A stretch of 64,000 nucleotides of DNA. Source: Psychrobacter maritimus (GTDB taxonomy: Bacteria > Pseudomonadota > Gammaproteobacteria > Pseudomonadales > Moraxellaceae). Positions 1 through 10,464 of this stretch are shown here, piece by piece (the stretch's first letter is position 1; each line of letters opens with the position of its first letter). A program made the translations under genes and the position numbers. The DNA lies in the NCBI RefSeq assembly GCF_904846345.1, contig NZ_CAJHAJ010000006.1, positions 62,001-126,000 of the forward strand. Direction: 5' to 3'. The notes under the pieces were generated by a model. That model saw only the letters and a list, made by a program, of their open reading frames with translations, did no database searches and had not been told where the DNA came from.

Positions 1-741
1 TAAAGTCAGAATACTTTGGGTGCGAGTACCGTATGTCGGGACGGTAGCATCCATGCTAAACAAAGCAATGGGCTCAATATAAATAGAAGATAGTGCTTGC
101 TCAATCTGCTTAGCAACACCCGTTTCGGGTAATTTATTTTCTGGCGCTGGCGTTTTATCGGACATCACTGCAAACGCCGCTTCTTGCCAATACTCAGGAG
201 CGCTATTTTCAGCAATCAACGGTATGACTTCTTGGCGTAAGCGACCGCGGAGGCGTTCGGTTTTAAACCAAGCTTCTTCTGGTTGACCATTGGATAGCAC
301 ATGCAATCCAGCGTATAGCGGCGTCGGTGCATGACCACGATTATTGACAATCACCGCTTGCGCCGCATCACCAATAATAAGGTTAAAGCCTGCGTAATCC
401 TGCAGACTAATTTGCCGAGCAAAATCCATCGGGCTTAGCGTACTGGTCAAGAAATCGGTGACCAACTCACCGCGCGAGCGTTCGTCATTACTTGCTTGCA
501 CACCATCTCGAAAGTTTAATACCGCCGCCCAGCGACCATTTTGCTCGTAAAAATTGCCATATGGCTCTTGATGTATACCAAGCCATGTGCCGCCACTTTG
601 CTTATCACGCCCTGCATAAACAGGCTTATCCGCCCACTGATGGAGCGGCTCTGTCGGACGCTGCAAAAACTCATCACGATTGGACAGTAAGACCAAAGGT
701 AGCTCATCAAATAACTGCCAAGCAATGGCGACAATACACAT
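1..741 (-). CDS. NRDE family protein (TANGO2-like), partial at left edge
   Basis: The reading frame starts at an ATG at 741 and stays open for 247 codons to the window edge, so the C-terminus is missing. The N-terminus MCIVAIAWQ and the SNRDEF motif (NRDE at residues 21-24) are hallmarks of the NRDE/TANGO2 family (PF05742). A Cys directly after the initiator Met is typical of Ntn-type hydrolase folds. The family is linked to heme or lipid handling in eukaryotes, but the bacterial role is unsettled, so no function is assigned. It is a stand-alone minus-strand gene; a long inverted repeat lies just upstream. Confidence 0.85.
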   Translation of the reverse strand, partial: MCIVAIAWQLFDELPLVLLSNRDEFLQRPTEPLHQWADKPVYAGRDKQSGGTWLGIHQEPYGNFYEQNGRWAAVLNFRDGVQASNDERSRGELVTDFLTSTLSPMDFARQISLQDYAGFNLIIGDAAQAVIVNNRGHAPTPLYAGLHVLSNGQPEEAWFKTERLRGRLRQEVIPLIAENSAPEYWQEAAFAVMSDKTPAPENKLPETGVAKQIEQALSSIYIEPIALFSMDATVPTYGTRTQSILTL

Positions 742-806
742 AGTTTTCCTTTTATAAGATTATTAGGTGGTGTTTCAACATAAAAGAGGGTCGTTCAAAA
801 TAGCGT

Positions 807-880
807 TCTGCTGGGATAAAATTTTCTCGCTTGCTGTGCGCTTCGCACTCCAGAGGCTTCACAAAATTTATCCCAGCAGC
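807..880. repeat. long composite inverted repeat
   Basis: The outer arms pair TGCTGGGATAAAATTTT (809-825) with AAAATTTATCCCAGCA (863-878), 16 bp with one bulged base. A smaller inner hairpin (GTGCG at 836-840 with CGCAC at 844-848) sits in the loop. It lies between two minus-strand genes, downstream of the DUF4139 gene at 940-2547. There is no clean T-tract, so it could be a transcription barrier or a dispersed palindromic element. Confidence 0.55.
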
Positions 881-939
881 ACTCCCATCAGCACTGTATT
901 CTTTTTAAATTGAGTCAATTATATGGTTCTGGTTTAACA

Positions 940-2547
940 TTAATTCGTGCTTAATTTTTTATCGGCAGGGTAGCTGATTTGATACGTCGATTGCACGACT
1001 TGCGCTTGTTTACTTGGTAAATCAAACTCCCAAGCGACCATGCCTTTATTATCATTCCAGTCTTTTTGGCTAATAGCTGGCGTGTGCGCCGCAGTGACTT
1101 TAATGCTGTCATCACTACTAACCGGCTCAGCGCTTAACACTTGCAAGCGCACGCTACGATTGTGCTGATTGGTAAACTGATAAGCTTGGGTGATGGTTTT
1201 GGTTTGCTGACGGTTAAACACGCCTTTATCGCCTTGTTTATTCTCATCGGTCAGCTGCTTCACCAGTAAACTTGGGTCAATACCAAAACCGATACCCTGC
1301 TCTTTTAGGTTTTGATAATTATAGCGCGACTGTCCAACATAGTTATCGTCGCGGTATAACTGCAATGAGCCATCAGCCCAAGCGGGCGTCAAAAACGGCG
1401 CGGATGCATACCAATAAGCGGCGGTCTCAGCACTTGGCGTGCTACGTAGCCAAAGCTTACTGGTGCCAGATTGCTCATCAATGACCGTGCGTACGCGTCT
1501 GCCGTCACTTGGAATACTCACACGCTGCGGCAGTCTATATTCGGTGATGCCATTTTTATTTTGACTGCTGACGCTAAAGCTCGGTAGCGGTGGCATCTCT
1601 GCAGCCCCTGCTCCACCATAATTGTCTCTTGCAGACACGACCACTGGCGCTGCTTCCATCATTGGTTGTGCATAACGGCTTAACTTAGCCTGCTCTTCCT
1701 CATATAACGACAAGCGCTCAACTCTTGGCAACTGGCTAGTGGTCGTTTGATTGGGATTAACGGTGCTTAAGATAACCGGCACGTTGTTCCAGTTCTCTCC
1801 CGTTTGTTGGGTGATGATGGCAGAAGCGGTGATATTCAGCTGCTTACTATCGGTATTTAAGCGCGCTTGATAAGTCGGCTCCCAACTGGCACCGCGCACT
1901 TGATAGTGCAGTTTAACGGTGCTTGGCGTGCGACTGGCAGTACGTACACTGACTTGGGTCACACTATTCTGTTTCGAGGTAGTATTGCCGGCTAGCAGCT
2001 GATTGAGCGCATCTTTCGCTTGCGCTTCTCGCTGTTGTAGCTCGACTATCCTTTTATTAATACTTGCCGCTTGCGTTTCTAAATCACGGGCATTATTCGC
2101 AAGAGTACCAGCCGTATTAATTTGCGTCACTTTAGTAAGGTTTTGCAAATAGGCTTTGGTTAAACGTGCCGCTTCTAATTCAGCGCTGATATCGGTGAGA
2201 TTGTTTTTTTGGCTCTGTATTTTAGTATCGCCTTGATATTGGCCATATTGACATTGTGCCGCTTGCTCAGCGCTCAACGTTTCGATACTGAATTCGCCAA
2301 CATTGACATTGCCCAATGCTTGAACGCTGATACTTTCCGGGTCAATAGTCGGCGATAAGCAAGAAAAAACCAGCGTTTGCTCGCCGCTACCATTAATGGG
2401 CAAGGAACGCGTTACGCTGGCTAAGCCTTGATAAATGGTAATGTTATCAATATTGCTCATCGCTGCTTGTGCATTTATAGGAACCCACAGCGCTAGGCCT
2501 GATGCTACTACGCCTAGCAAGGATAGTTTCGATAAATATGGCTGCAT
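940..2547 (-). CDS. mucoidy inhibitor MuiA-like DUF4139 protein, exported
   Basis: A 535-aa protein with an N-terminal signal peptide (hydrophobic residues about 8-28, probable cleavage after INAQA). The next segment (about 38-110) begins with the DUF4140-type pattern of an early strand plus a Cys. A coiled-coil-rich stretch follows (about 110-190, rich in Gln, Glu and Ala), then a long beta-rich DUF4139 domain to the end, including RGASWEPTY. Members are exported and of unknown biochemical function; the MuiA name comes from a mucoidy-inhibitor annotation. The Gly/Pro-rich linker around 305-325 is probably disordered. It stands alone on the minus strand, divergent from lgt. Confidence 0.8.
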   Translation of the reverse strand: MQPYLSKLSLLGVVASGLALWVPINAQAAMSNIDNITIYQGLASVTRSLPINGSGEQTLVFSCLSPTIDPESISVQALGNVNVGEFSIETLSAEQAAQCQYGQYQGDTKIQSQKNNLTDISAELEAARLTKAYLQNLTKVTQINTAGTLANNARDLETQAASINKRIVELQQREAQAKDALNQLLAGNTTSKQNSVTQVSVRTASRTPSTVKLHYQVRGASWEPTYQARLNTDSKQLNITASAIITQQTGENWNNVPVILSTVNPNQTTTSQLPRVERLSLYEEEQAKLSRYAQPMMEAAPVVVSARDNYGGAGAAEMPPLPSFSVSSQNKNGITEYRLPQRVSIPSDGRRVRTVIDEQSGTSKLWLRSTPSAETAAYWYASAPFLTPAWADGSLQLYRDDNYVGQSRYNYQNLKEQGIGFGIDPSLLVKQLTDENKQGDKGVFNRQQTKTITQAYQFTNQHNRSVRLQVLSAEPVSSDDSIKVTAAHTPAISQKDWNDNKGMVAWEFDLPSKQAQVVQSTYQISYPADKKLSTN

Positions 2548-2703
2548 AAGGGTTCCTTAAAAATTGAGGCGCTTTTTTTCATCTTATCGGTTTTTGCAAC
2601 GCTTTGCTATCCATTCAATTAACCATTCACTTATCACAGTATTCGCAACGGATGAATTTTGCTATTATGAGCTACATTCCATTATCAATAATATGATGCT
2701 CTT

Positions 2704-3588
2704 ATGATGATTCACCCTCAGTATGATCCCGTAGCGCTATCTTTGGGACCAGTAGAAGTGCACTGGTATGGCTTAATGTATCTGTTGGCCTTTGCTGCCG
2801 CTTATGGTCTTGCTTGGTATCGCAGCACCAAACGCGACAATTGGACCACCGATATGGTCTCTGATTTGGTCTTTTATGGGGCGCTTGGCGTCATTTTAGG
2901 CGGTCGTATCGGCTATGTGCTGTTTTATCAATTCGGCGAGCTTTTACAAAACCCTGCGTATCTGTTACGAGTTTGGGAAGGCGGTATGTCTTTCCACGGT
3001 GGTTTTATCGGCGTCATGCTAGGCATGTGGTTCTTTGCTCGTAAGTATAAAAAGACTGCCTTTCAAGTGTTTGATTTTATCGTGCCTTGCGTGCCGACGG
3101 GCTTATTATTCGGTCGCATCGGTAACTATATCAATGGTGAGCTATGGGGGCGCGTCTCAGACGGTGGCTACAACTGGCTGACTTATTTCCCGCAAGCCGC
3201 TGCCTTTGATATGGAGCAATTACAGAGCAATCCTGAGCTACAAGAATTAATGCTTGAGGTAAATGGACAGTATTTACTACCGCGTCATCCATCGCAGCTA
3301 TACGAAGCCTTTGCTGAGGGTCTGCTACTATTTATCTTTTTATGGTGGTATTCATCAAAACCGCGCCCACGGATGGCAGCATCCGCGGTCTTCTTATTGG
3401 GCTACGGTATCAGCCGCTTTATCATCGAGTTCTTCCGTCAGCCAGACGCTGACCAAGGCTTTATCTTATTAGGCTGGATGACCAAAGGGCAGCTCTTAAG
3501 CGCACCGATGATTATCGCAGGCTTAATCATGCTGATTTACGCTTATAAACGCGGTATTTATGATTGGGGTAAACAGTCAGCTTATTAA
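2704..3588 (+). CDS. lgt: prolipoprotein diacylglyceryl transferase
   Basis: Inner-membrane enzyme that transfers diacylglycerol from phosphatidylglycerol to the lipobox Cys of prolipoproteins, the first step of lipoprotein maturation. The 294-aa length is normal for the family. Visible signatures are HGGFIG (from residue 98) and GRIGNYINGE (137-146), which carry the essential His and Arg region, followed by several membrane segments. Two Met codons occur in tandem at the start (2704 and 2707). It leads a same-strand cluster with thyA and folA, an arrangement common in gammaproteobacteria, but 127 bp separate it from thyA. Confidence 0.97.
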   Translation: MMIHPQYDPVALSLGPVEVHWYGLMYLLAFAAAYGLAWYRSTKRDNWTTDMVSDLVFYGALGVILGGRIGYVLFYQFGELLQNPAYLLRVWEGGMSFHGGFIGVMLGMWFFARKYKKTAFQVFDFIVPCVPTGLLFGRIGNYINGELWGRVSDGGYNWLTYFPQAAAFDMEQLQSNPELQELMLEVNGQYLLPRHPSQLYEAFAEGLLLFIFLWWYSSKPRPRMAASAVFLLGYGISRFIIEFFRQPDADQGFILLGWMTKGQLLSAPMIIAGLIMLIYAYKRGIYDWGKQSAY

Positions 3589-3715
3589 GCCCTATTTAGC
3601 AACAACTACCCTATTAAAGCTATATTAAGCATTATTTTAAAAACTATGTTTTTAAGAACTATATTCTTGAGAACTGAATTAAAGAGACGTTTTCACAGCG
3701 TAAAAGAGCAATTTT

Positions 3716-4588
3716 ATGAGCAGTCATTACCATAACAGTAAAAATGAGCAAGCCTATTTAGACTTGCTACAACACGTCCTTACTCATGGCACTGAAAAAG
3801 GCGATCGTACTGGCACCGGTACGCTGAGTCACTTTGGTGCGCAGCTACGTTTTGACTTAGCCGATGGATTTCCCTTATTAACCACCAAAAAAGTCCATTT
3901 TAAATCCATCGTTTATGAGCTATTTTGGTTTTTAAGTGGCAGCACCCACGTCGATTATTTACAAGAAAATAACGTGCGCATCTGGAACGAATGGGCGACC
4001 GCTGAACAAACCGCGCGCTTTAACCGTCCAGCGGGCGACCTCGGCCCTATTTATGGTCATCAATGGCGCAATTATGGCGCGACCAAGCGTGAAGATGGCA
4101 GCTATGAGAACGATGGCGTCGATCAAATCACCCAAGTTATTGAGCAAATAAAGAACAACCCCAACTCGCGCCGCTTAATCGTTTCTGGTTGGAACCCCGC
4201 TGAAGCGGAGCAAGTTGCGTTGCCACCTTGTCATACTTTATTTCAGTTTTTTGTCGCGGACAATAAACTGTCATGCCAGCTTTATCAACGCTCAGCGGAT
4301 TTATTCCTAGGTGTGCCATTTAATATCGCTAGCTACGCCTTGCTTACCCATATGGTGGCGCAAGTGTGTGGTTTAGAAGTTGGTGAATTTGTTTGGACGG
4401 GTGGCGATTGTCATATTTACCAAAACCATCGCGAGCAAGTTGAGCTGCAACTGACACGTGAGCTTTATAGCTTGCCAACTTTGACCCTGAATCCTGATGT
4501 GACCGATATTTTTGCCTTTAACTATGACGATATCAGCGTCGATGGATATGAGTCGCATCCTGCCATTAAAGCCAAAGTTGCCGTCTAA
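3716..4588 (+). CDS. thyA: thymidylate synthase
   Basis: Converts dUMP to dTMP using methylene-tetrahydrofolate. The catalytic Cys lies in [12 protein letters not shown] (Cys172), and [12 protein letters not shown] near residue 30 is the phosphate-binding Arg loop. At 290 aa it is longer than the 264-aa E. coli enzyme because of an insertion around residues 95-135, which also occurs in other bacterial ThyA. The gene is 44 bp ahead of folA. The pairing makes metabolic sense because ThyA generates the dihydrofolate that FolA reduces. Confidence 0.98.
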   Translation: MSSHYHNSKNEQAYLDLLQHVLTHGTEKGDRTGTGTLSHFGAQLRFDLADGFPLLTTKKVHFKSIVYELFWFLSGSTHVDYLQENNVRIWNEWATAEQTARFNRPAGDLGPIYGHQWRNYGATKREDGSYENDGVDQITQVIEQIKNNPNSRRLIVSGWNPAEAEQVALPPCHTLFQFFVADNKLSCQLYQRSADLFLGVPFNIASYALLTHMVAQVCGLEVGEFVWTGGDCHIYQNHREQVELQLTRELYSLPTLTLNPDVTDIFAFNYDDISVDGYESHPAIKAKVAV

Positions 4589-4632
4589 GTTTTTATCGCT
4601 TGAATGTTAAAAAACAATAAAAAGGATATGTT

Positions 4633-5205
4633 ATGAGTTATGCCAATACCGAAGTTGCCCAGATTGCGGCTATCAGTAGCAATCGCTGTATCGGCAAAGG
4701 GAATGAGCTACCGTGGCATATCTCTGCAGACTTGCAGCATTTTAAAAGCATGACGACCAAGCAAAGCGATGGCGCGATACAAGGTATCGTCATCATGGGT
4801 CGTAAGACTTTTGAGTCAATGGGCAGCAGACCATTGCCAAAACGTATCAGCTTTATCATCACCAGCCAATTAGATTATGCCGAGAAAAGTGGCTTGGTCG
4901 GTAGTGAAAAAGCTTATGTGATGCATAATTTAGACGATGCACTCACCCAAGCAGCAAGTTTGGCTCATGGTGCGCACCTTGATACCATTTGGGTTATCGG
5001 CGGCGAGCGCGTGTTTAAAGAAGCGATGATGTATACCGACCGTGTCGAGCTAACGCATGTCGATACTGACATTACGGATGGCGATGCCTTTTATCCTGAG
5101 CTGCCAAATGAGTTTGTAGTCGCAGCAGAATCTGAGCAAATGAACGATGAGAAAAGTGGGCTAGATTTTAAGTTTGTGACTTATAAAAGAGAAGCTACTA
5201 AATAA
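4633..5205 (+). CDS. folA: dihydrofolate reductase
   Basis: Reduces dihydrofolate to tetrahydrofolate with NADPH. Recognised from the N-terminal AAISSNRCIGKGNELPWHIS with the family GxxNxLPW pattern, the IVIMGRKTFESMGSRPLP cofactor loop (about 58-73) and the WVIGGERVFKEAM segment (about 120-132). The length of 190 aa exceeds the roughly 160-aa E. coli enzyme, with extra residues between the cofactor loop and the GGE motif. The start is supported by AAGGATATGTT just upstream. It is the last gene of the lgt-thyA-folA cluster and is followed by a strong terminator. Confidence 0.97.
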   Translation: MSYANTEVAQIAAISSNRCIGKGNELPWHISADLQHFKSMTTKQSDGAIQGIVIMGRKTFESMGSRPLPKRISFIITSQLDYAEKSGLVGSEKAYVMHNLDDALTQAASLAHGAHLDTIWVIGGERVFKEAMMYTDRVELTHVDTDITDGDAFYPELPNEFVVAAESEQMNDEKSGLDFKFVTYKREATK

Positions 5206-5233
5206 TAGCAGTTCATGTATTTGAAAGATTAAG

Positions 5234-5275
5234 AAAAAGAGGCTGTCCTAGATAATTCTAAGACAGCCTCTTTTT
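5234..5275. terminator. bidirectional rho-independent terminator between folA and uvrC
   Basis: GAGGCTGTC (5239-5247) pairs with GACAGCCTC (5262-5270). The stem is extended by five A bases on the left and five T bases on the right, so it has a U-tract in both directions. It lies between convergent folA and uvrC. Confidence 0.9.
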
Positions 5276-5325
5276 GTTATTGGATTTTATTAGCAGAAAC
5301 TTAAATTTAGCCCATATCGCCTAAA

Positions 5326-7170
5326 CTATTCATGCAGCACTTTATAAACAGTTTTCGCCAATATCGGACCAATTCCCTGCACGCCAGCCAGCTCTTGCTG
5401 TGACGCACCAAGTAATTGCTGCATACCACCAAAGTAATTAAGCAAGTCACGACGACGCTTTTCACCCAGCCCCGGTATGACCTCTAGCACTGATGACGAA
5501 CGGCGCTTATCACGCTTCTTACGGTGCGCAGTAATGGCAAAACGATGCGCTTCATCGCGAATATGCATTAATAAATGCAGCGCCTTACTATCCATCGGCA
5601 AATCAAGCGGCTCGTGGTCAAGGAAATGCAATACCTCAAGCCCAGCCTTACGCCCCTCGCCCTTTGCCACACCGATAAGCAAGGTATCGCCTAAAATGCC
5701 CAACTCTACCAGCACCTCTTTTGCCATACTGAGCTGACCTTTACCACCATCAATCAGCAATAAATCAGGCAATGGCTGCTTTTTATAACGACGCGTTAGC
5801 ACTTGCTTCATCGCCGCATAGTCATCACCGCCGACAATATCATGAATCGCATATTGGCGATAATCACGGCGGCGCGAGCCACCTTGGTCAAAGACCACAC
5901 AGCTACCGATGGTCGCCTCACCCATGGTATGCGAGATATCAAAACACTCGATACGGTCGATGGTTCGATCAGTAACCTCTGCTAGCACCTCTTTAAGCGC
6001 GCCAAAGCGGGCATGCAATTCTAAATAGTCACCAAGTTTAGTTTTTAGCGCATTATTGGTATTAAGTTTTGCCAAATCTAACCACTCAGCGCGGTGCTCA
6101 CGGACATTGGTTTTAATAACGACCTTGCTACCAAAATGCGTTGCCAGCGCTTCACTCACCGCTATCTGATCGGGTAGCTCATCACTTAAGATAATCTCTG
6201 CTGGCAAGTCATCGGTCACCTGAAAATAGAATGAAGTAATAAACGCAGATAAATTATCAGCAAGCGGCTCACTGCTATCAACATCAGGGAAATAGTTCTT
6301 ACCGCCTAGCACGCGCCCGCCACGCACCGTCAATACATTGACACAGGTCATGCCTGCTTGACTGGCAATAGCTATTACGTCTGCCTCGCCTTGTACGGTA
6401 TAAACGGCTTGCTTTGCTTGGACTTCGCGCAGCATAGACAGCTGATCGCGATAAAAGACCGCCTTTTCAAAATCTAACACTTCAGCCGCGCCTTCCATTT
6501 TTTCAATCAGCGTACTATGGATATCGCTAGAATCGCCTTTTAGGAAACGAATGGTATTATTGACGTCCTCGCTATACTCTTCTGGTGACACCAAACCAAC
6601 ACAGGGCGCACGGCAACGCTTAATCTGATACTCAAGGCATGGGCGCTTACGCTGTTTAAAAAAGGTATTGGTACATTGGCGCATCTGAAACATTTTTTGC
6701 ATGAGCACCAACGTCTCTTTTGCCGCATGCGCAGAAGGGAAAGGACCAAAAAACCGGCCTTTTTGGTGATTACCTTTGCCGCGCCCATAAGCCAATCTGG
6801 GATAAGGTTTATCGGCTGAGATAAACACATAAAGGTAAGATTTATCATCACGCAATAGCACGTTATAAGGCGGACGGTGTTCTTTAATCAGATTTTGCTC
6901 GAGCAGCAGCGCTTCGGTTTCACTACGGGTAATAATGGTTTCGATATTATGAATCCGCGCGACTAACGCTCGCGTCTTTGGATGGTCAATAGTCTTAGCA
7001 AAGTAGCTGTTGACGCGACTTTTAAGCGACTTGGCTTTACCGACATATAAAATATCGCCATTTTTACCGAGCATTTTATATACCCCTGGCAAATTTGGCA
7101 GGCGCTGAATCAAATGCTTAAGACGGGCTTTTTTATCGTCGACGAGACTCGATGCTGAGACATTAACCAT
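5326..7170 (-). CDS. uvrC: excinuclease ABC subunit C
   Basis: Nuclease subunit of UvrABC nucleotide excision repair; it makes both incisions around a lesion. The N-terminal GIY-YIG domain is visible as [21 protein letters not shown] UvrB-interacting region lies mid-protein, the RNase H-like C-terminal nuclease domain contains IECFDISH and [11 protein letters not shown], and the end shows two helix-hairpin-helix units ([11 protein letters not shown] and [10 protein letters not shown]). The frame opens at a TTG at 7188, but the ATG at 7170 begins MVNVSAS and is preferred, giving 614 aa. It is a monocistronic minus-strand gene. Confidence 0.97.
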   Translation of the reverse strand: MVNVSASSLVDDKKARLKHLIQRLPNLPGVYKMLGKNGDILYVGKAKSLKSRVNSYFAKTIDHPKTRALVARIHNIETIITRSETEALLLEQNLIKEHRPPYNVLLRDDKSYLYVFISADKPYPRLAYGRGKGNHQKGRFFGPFPSAHAAKETLVLMQKMFQMRQCTNTFFKQRKRPCLEYQIKRCRAPCVGLVSPEEYSEDVNNTIRFLKGDSSDIHSTLIEKMEGAAEVLDFEKAVFYRDQLSMLREVQAKQAVYTVQGEADVIAIASQAGMTCVNVLTVRGGRVLGGKNYFPDVDSSEPLADNLSAFITSFYFQVTDDLPAEIILSDELPDQIAVSEALATHFGSKVVIKTNVREHRAEWLDLAKLNTNNALKTKLGDYLELHARFGALKEVLAEVTDRTIDRIECFDISHTMGEATIGSCVVFDQGGSRRRDYRQYAIHDIVGGDDYAAMKQVLTRRYKKQPLPDLLLIDGGKGQLSMAKEVLVELGILGDTLLIGVAKGEGRKAGLEVLHFLDHEPLDLPMDSKALHLLMHIRDEAHRFAITAHRKKRDKRRSSSVLEVIPGLGEKRRRDLLNYFGGMQQLLGASQQELAGVQGIGPILAKTVYKVLHE

Positions 7171-7263
7171 AGAATTTACTGCTCTCAAGATACTGATATA
7201 TAGCTATTTATGGGGCGATAGTGAGTGTTTTACAAGAACCTTTATCAGCTTAGCAACAACCAT

Positions 7264-7293
7264 AAAAAAAGCCAGCACCAAGGCTGACTTTTT
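7264..7293 (-). terminator. imperfect rho-independent terminator downstream of the DUF3360 gene
   Basis: AAAAAAGCCAGC and GCTGACTTTTT form a 7-bp stem with one mismatch, with A and T tracts on either side. It sits 26 bp past the stop of the minus-strand permease gene. Confidence 0.6.
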
Positions 7294-7318
7294 GCAGAAA
7301 AATAACCCTACAGTGCGA

Positions 7319-8839
7319 CTAGTGACGGAAATTTGGTAATAGTGCTGGGATACCTGGCAACATACCGACGATTGCCATAACCCCTGTTAATATCACAAAC
7401 GTGACTACAGGAATAATCCAGCGGCTCATTTTAGTCAGATTAGCACTGCGCTCTTTCGAGCCAATTAAGCCTAAATTATCCAGTACTAGGGTAATGGACC
7501 AACCAAAGGCTGGATTTACCAAGGCTGAGGCAAAGACAACAATAGCAGCAGACTGAGTGGTTTTACCCTCGCGTGTCATCTCCATCCCTGCTTCAAGCAA
7601 TGGGATAAAGACACCAACAATCAGCGCCACGCACATTACTGGTTCCCAAATCGCCAAATCCATTGGATAACCCCAAATACCGGCAATAAGACAAAATACG
7701 CCCGTTAATACCGCACCGGCTGGAATAGGACGCTTGGCAATTGCCGCAGGTACAATATACGTGCCCCATGACGACGCAAAGTTTGCACCGCCTAATAAAG
7801 AGCCTGCGACCTGACGAATAGAAGCACTGGTCATCGTATCATCGATATCCATAAGCACGCGCTCAGTGCGTTTTGGATAGCTGATTTTTTGAAAAACTTG
7901 ATGACCTAAAAAGTCTGGCGACCACATGGCGACGGCCAACACCGCAAAGGGTAACACCACAACGAAGCTTTCAATGGTTGGCAATCCGAGCATCCAACCG
8001 GTATCTTCACCCCACCAATACATAGGGTTCATGTGCGGTAAACCCGGTGCCGTTTCAAAAACAAAGGGTGCGCCCATCGCAAAGGCAACCCCGCCACCTA
8101 ACAGACAGCTTAACGGCACTGCAAGCCAGCGCTTTTGGAAGTTCTCTAAGACCGCATACAATATAATCGTCAGCAAAATCACTACAAAAGCAATATGCGC
8201 CATGCCAATGCCCTCTGCCCATGCAAACAAGTTTTTGACTTGCGAGATGGTACCAATAAAGCCCAGATACAGGAGCAAGCCACCGCACACGCCTTTACTG
8301 GTCAAGTTTGCCAGCAGACTGCCCCCTTTACTGATGGCAAGTAACAAGCCAAAAGCACCGATAAGCAGACCAAAGGCCATTGGGTGACCGCCAGCAGCAA
8401 CGACGATAGGAATGAGCGGAATCAGTGGACCGTGCGTACCGGCAAGGTTAGCAGTTGGTAGTAGGAAACCTGAGAATAAAATGACAAAAAACGCCACGAT
8501 GAGCAGCTCATAACGCACGTTTTCTAGGACAAAAGCATCGCTCAAACCGAGAGGACCGGCAAAGGTTGCCGCAATAGCACCTACCATCACCACTTTACCA
8601 ATGGTCGCGGCCATCGCCGGAATCGTATCTTCATACTCAAAACGATAATCACGGAACGGCAGATTGGGCCGCCAGCGTTTCGGCTGCATGATTTGCAGTT
8701 CATGATTGAGATAGGCGTTACGATTTTTAAAACTAGAATTGGGCTTATGTAAGTCTACATAGCTGTCTTGCAAATCACTATCAGAAGGGGTTGGTTGCTG
8801 CGGGTTGGACCCTGAGGCGGGAAGCTGTGTACCACTCAT
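7319..8839 (-). CDS. DUF3360 family membrane permease
   Basis: A 506-aa polytopic membrane protein with a hydrophilic N-terminal tail of about 60 residues and then 10 or more hydrophobic segments. The block WRPNLPFRDYRFEYEDTIP and the NPMYWWGEDTGWMLGLP segment match the DUF3360 family, which is distantly related to SulP/NCS2-type transporters; the substrate is unknown. The open frame begins with a GTG at 8842, but the ATG at 8839 is better placed behind AAGGAA. It is a single minus-strand gene with no obvious functional partner. Confidence 0.8.
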   Translation of the reverse strand: MSGTQLPASGSNPQQPTPSDSDLQDSYVDLHKPNSSFKNRNAYLNHELQIMQPKRWRPNLPFRDYRFEYEDTIPAMAATIGKVVMVGAIAATFAGPLGLSDAFVLENVRYELLIVAFFVILFSGFLLPTANLAGTHGPLIPLIPIVVAAGGHPMAFGLLIGAFGLLLAISKGGSLLANLTSKGVCGGLLLYLGFIGTISQVKNLFAWAEGIGMAHIAFVVILLTIILYAVLENFQKRWLAVPLSCLLGGGVAFAMGAPFVFETAPGLPHMNPMYWWGEDTGWMLGLPTIESFVVVLPFAVLAVAMWSPDFLGHQVFQKISYPKRTERVLMDIDDTMTSASIRQVAGSLLGGANFASSWGTYIVPAAIAKRPIPAGAVLTGVFCLIAGIWGYPMDLAIWEPVMCVALIVGVFIPLLEAGMEMTREGKTTQSAAIVVFASALVNPAFGWSITLVLDNLGLIGSKERSANLTKMSRWIIPVVTFVILTGVMAIVGMLPGIPALLPNFRH

Positions 8840-9283
8840 CACATTTCCTTATGTCGACTGAGGTTTGAGCGGCGCTACTACCCTAAGAGCGGGTAAATAT
8901 CACGCTGCCCAAAACAAAATTGCGGCTATTGTAAGGCATCGGCAAGGATAATGCGAGGCCTTATAGATGAAAAGATACCATACGTATCGTTATGAAAATT
9001 ATTTATTATGGCTTAGCAGGTAACACCCATAAAAATGTAATGAATCCACGGAAACGATAAGCGGTATCATGGTCATTTTGCGCTTGTTACGCTTTAAAGC
9101 TGGTGAGCTTAGGTGTTTTTCACTATGATAAATATCTTTTTATCGCTCATTGCTTGGTAGCTCGTATTTAAAAGCAGCAAGCATGGCGGTCAAGGTTGAC
9201 TGCATACAATAAAAATACTCCATACGATAAAAAAATTCATACGATAAGATTAGCAAAACCGGAAAAGCCAATAGGAAATATTG
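8840..9283. other. intergenic region, no gene seen
   Basis: About 440 bp between the divergent DUF3360 and DUF4442 genes. It must hold both promoters. No ORF, structured RNA or clear repeat is visible. Confidence 0.5.
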
Positions 9284-9841
9284 ATGAGTTTACTGCCTAA
9301 AAATCTTGAAACGCTGAAACGTAATGCCAAAAAAAACATCATGCCATTACTCACCCCTTATTTGCTTAAATTGCGTATCAACACTTATGCGCCCTACATC
9401 GGTGCCGGTATCAAGATTGAGCATATCAACCTAGACCAAGGCCTATGCGTGGTCAACATGGGGCTAAATAGCTTAAATAAGAATATCGTTGGCACCCAGT
9501 TTGGTGGCAGTCTATATTCGATGGTTGATCCATTTTATATGCTGATGCTGATGCACCAACTCGGTAGCAGCTACGTGGTTTGGGATAAAAGCTCACACAT
9601 TGAATTTATCGCCCCTGGCAATAGCAAAGTCACCGCGCGCATGAAAATCCCTAGCGCTGAGATTATTACTATTCAGGAATTGGCAAAAGAAGGTGAGCCG
9701 GTATTTCGTGAATATAAGGTCGATATCGTTGATGAACAACAGAAAGTCATCGCGACTGTGACTAAGACCCTTTATATTCGACTGCGTAAGTACAGCAAAT
9801 CTAAAGACCAAACCAACCGTATAGACAACCTCGAAAGCTAA
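9284..9841 (+). CDS. DUF4442 hotdog-fold protein (putative thioesterase-like)
   Basis: A 185-aa soluble protein. The block NIVGTQFGGSLYSMVDPFYMLML with the following SSHIEFIAPG strand matches DUF4442, a hotdog-fold family related to acyl-CoA thioesterases (PaaI/YiiD type). The acyl substrate is not known. The open frame begins at a TTG (9281), but the ATG at 9284 has AGGAAA seven bases ahead and is preferred. It stands alone on the plus strand and is followed by a strong terminator. Confidence 0.75.
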   Translation: MSLLPKNLETLKRNAKKNIMPLLTPYLLKLRINTYAPYIGAGIKIEHINLDQGLCVVNMGLNSLNKNIVGTQFGGSLYSMVDPFYMLMLMHQLGSSYVVWDKSSHIEFIAPGNSKVTARMKIPSAEIITIQELAKEGEPVFREYKVDIVDEQQKVIATVTKTLYIRLRKYSKSKDQTNRIDNLES

Positions 9842-9884
9842 CGTTAAGTTTAAAGCGTTCAATTAAAATAAAGCCCCACATACA

Positions 9885-9921
9885 AAAACCCCAATCTGGC
9901 ATGCGCACAGATTGGGGTTTT
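9885..9921. terminator. rho-independent terminator, bidirectional
   Basis: AAAACCCCAATCTG (9885-9898) pairs perfectly with CAGATTGGGGTTTT (9908-9921). It lies between the plus-strand DUF4442 gene and the convergent end of the rpsP-rplS operon. Confidence 0.92.
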
Positions 9922-10071
9922 GTCTTTTTTGGTATGGCCCGCTTATTTATAAATAAACCTATGAATAAGGGCTTGTATCTACTTTTACTTCATAATGCAG
10001 CCGCACAATAAACGGCCAAATCATATAAGTAATTTTAAGCGCGATGCTTAAAATCAGATACTCGGTACAGT

Positions 10072-10464
10072 CTAAGCGTCAGTTTTTTTCTGAGCCGCTT
10101 TAGGAGCACGAGCAACCAACTTTTCGCGGATACGTGCTGATTTACCAGAGCGCTCACGTAAGTAGTATAGTTTCGCACGGCGAACTGCGCCACGGCGTTT
10201 CACTTCAATGCTATCAATGATTGGTGAATGCAATTGGAATGCACGCTCAACACCAACACCGCTTGAAATTTTACGAACGGTAAATGCTGAGTTTAGACCG
10301 CGGTTACGCTTAGCAATTACAACGCCTTCAAAAGCCTGTAAACGCTCACGCTCACCTTCACGTACTTTTACTTGAACCACAACGGTATCGCCGGGTGCAA
10401 AGCTTGGGCGCTCAATCAATTGAGCATTTTCGATGACCTGAACCAATGGATGCTTGTTGCTCAT
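10072..10464 (-). CDS. rplS: 50S ribosomal protein L19
   Basis: A 130-aa basic protein of the 50S subunit at the 30S-50S interface. Family features are [33 protein letters not shown] at the N-terminus and the [11 protein letters not shown] block. It is slightly longer than the E. coli protein because of an Ala/Lys-rich C-terminal tail. The start is preceded by a purine-rich GAGATAACTCTC spacer. It is the last gene of rpsP-rimM-trmD-rplS, the canonical gammaproteobacterial order. Confidence 0.98.
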   Translation of the reverse strand: MSNKHPLVQVIENAQLIERPSFAPGDTVVVQVKVREGERERLQAFEGVVIAKRNRGLNSAFTVRKISSGVGVERAFQLHSPIIDSIEVKRRGAVRRAKLYYLRERSGKSARIREKLVARAPKAAQKKTDA

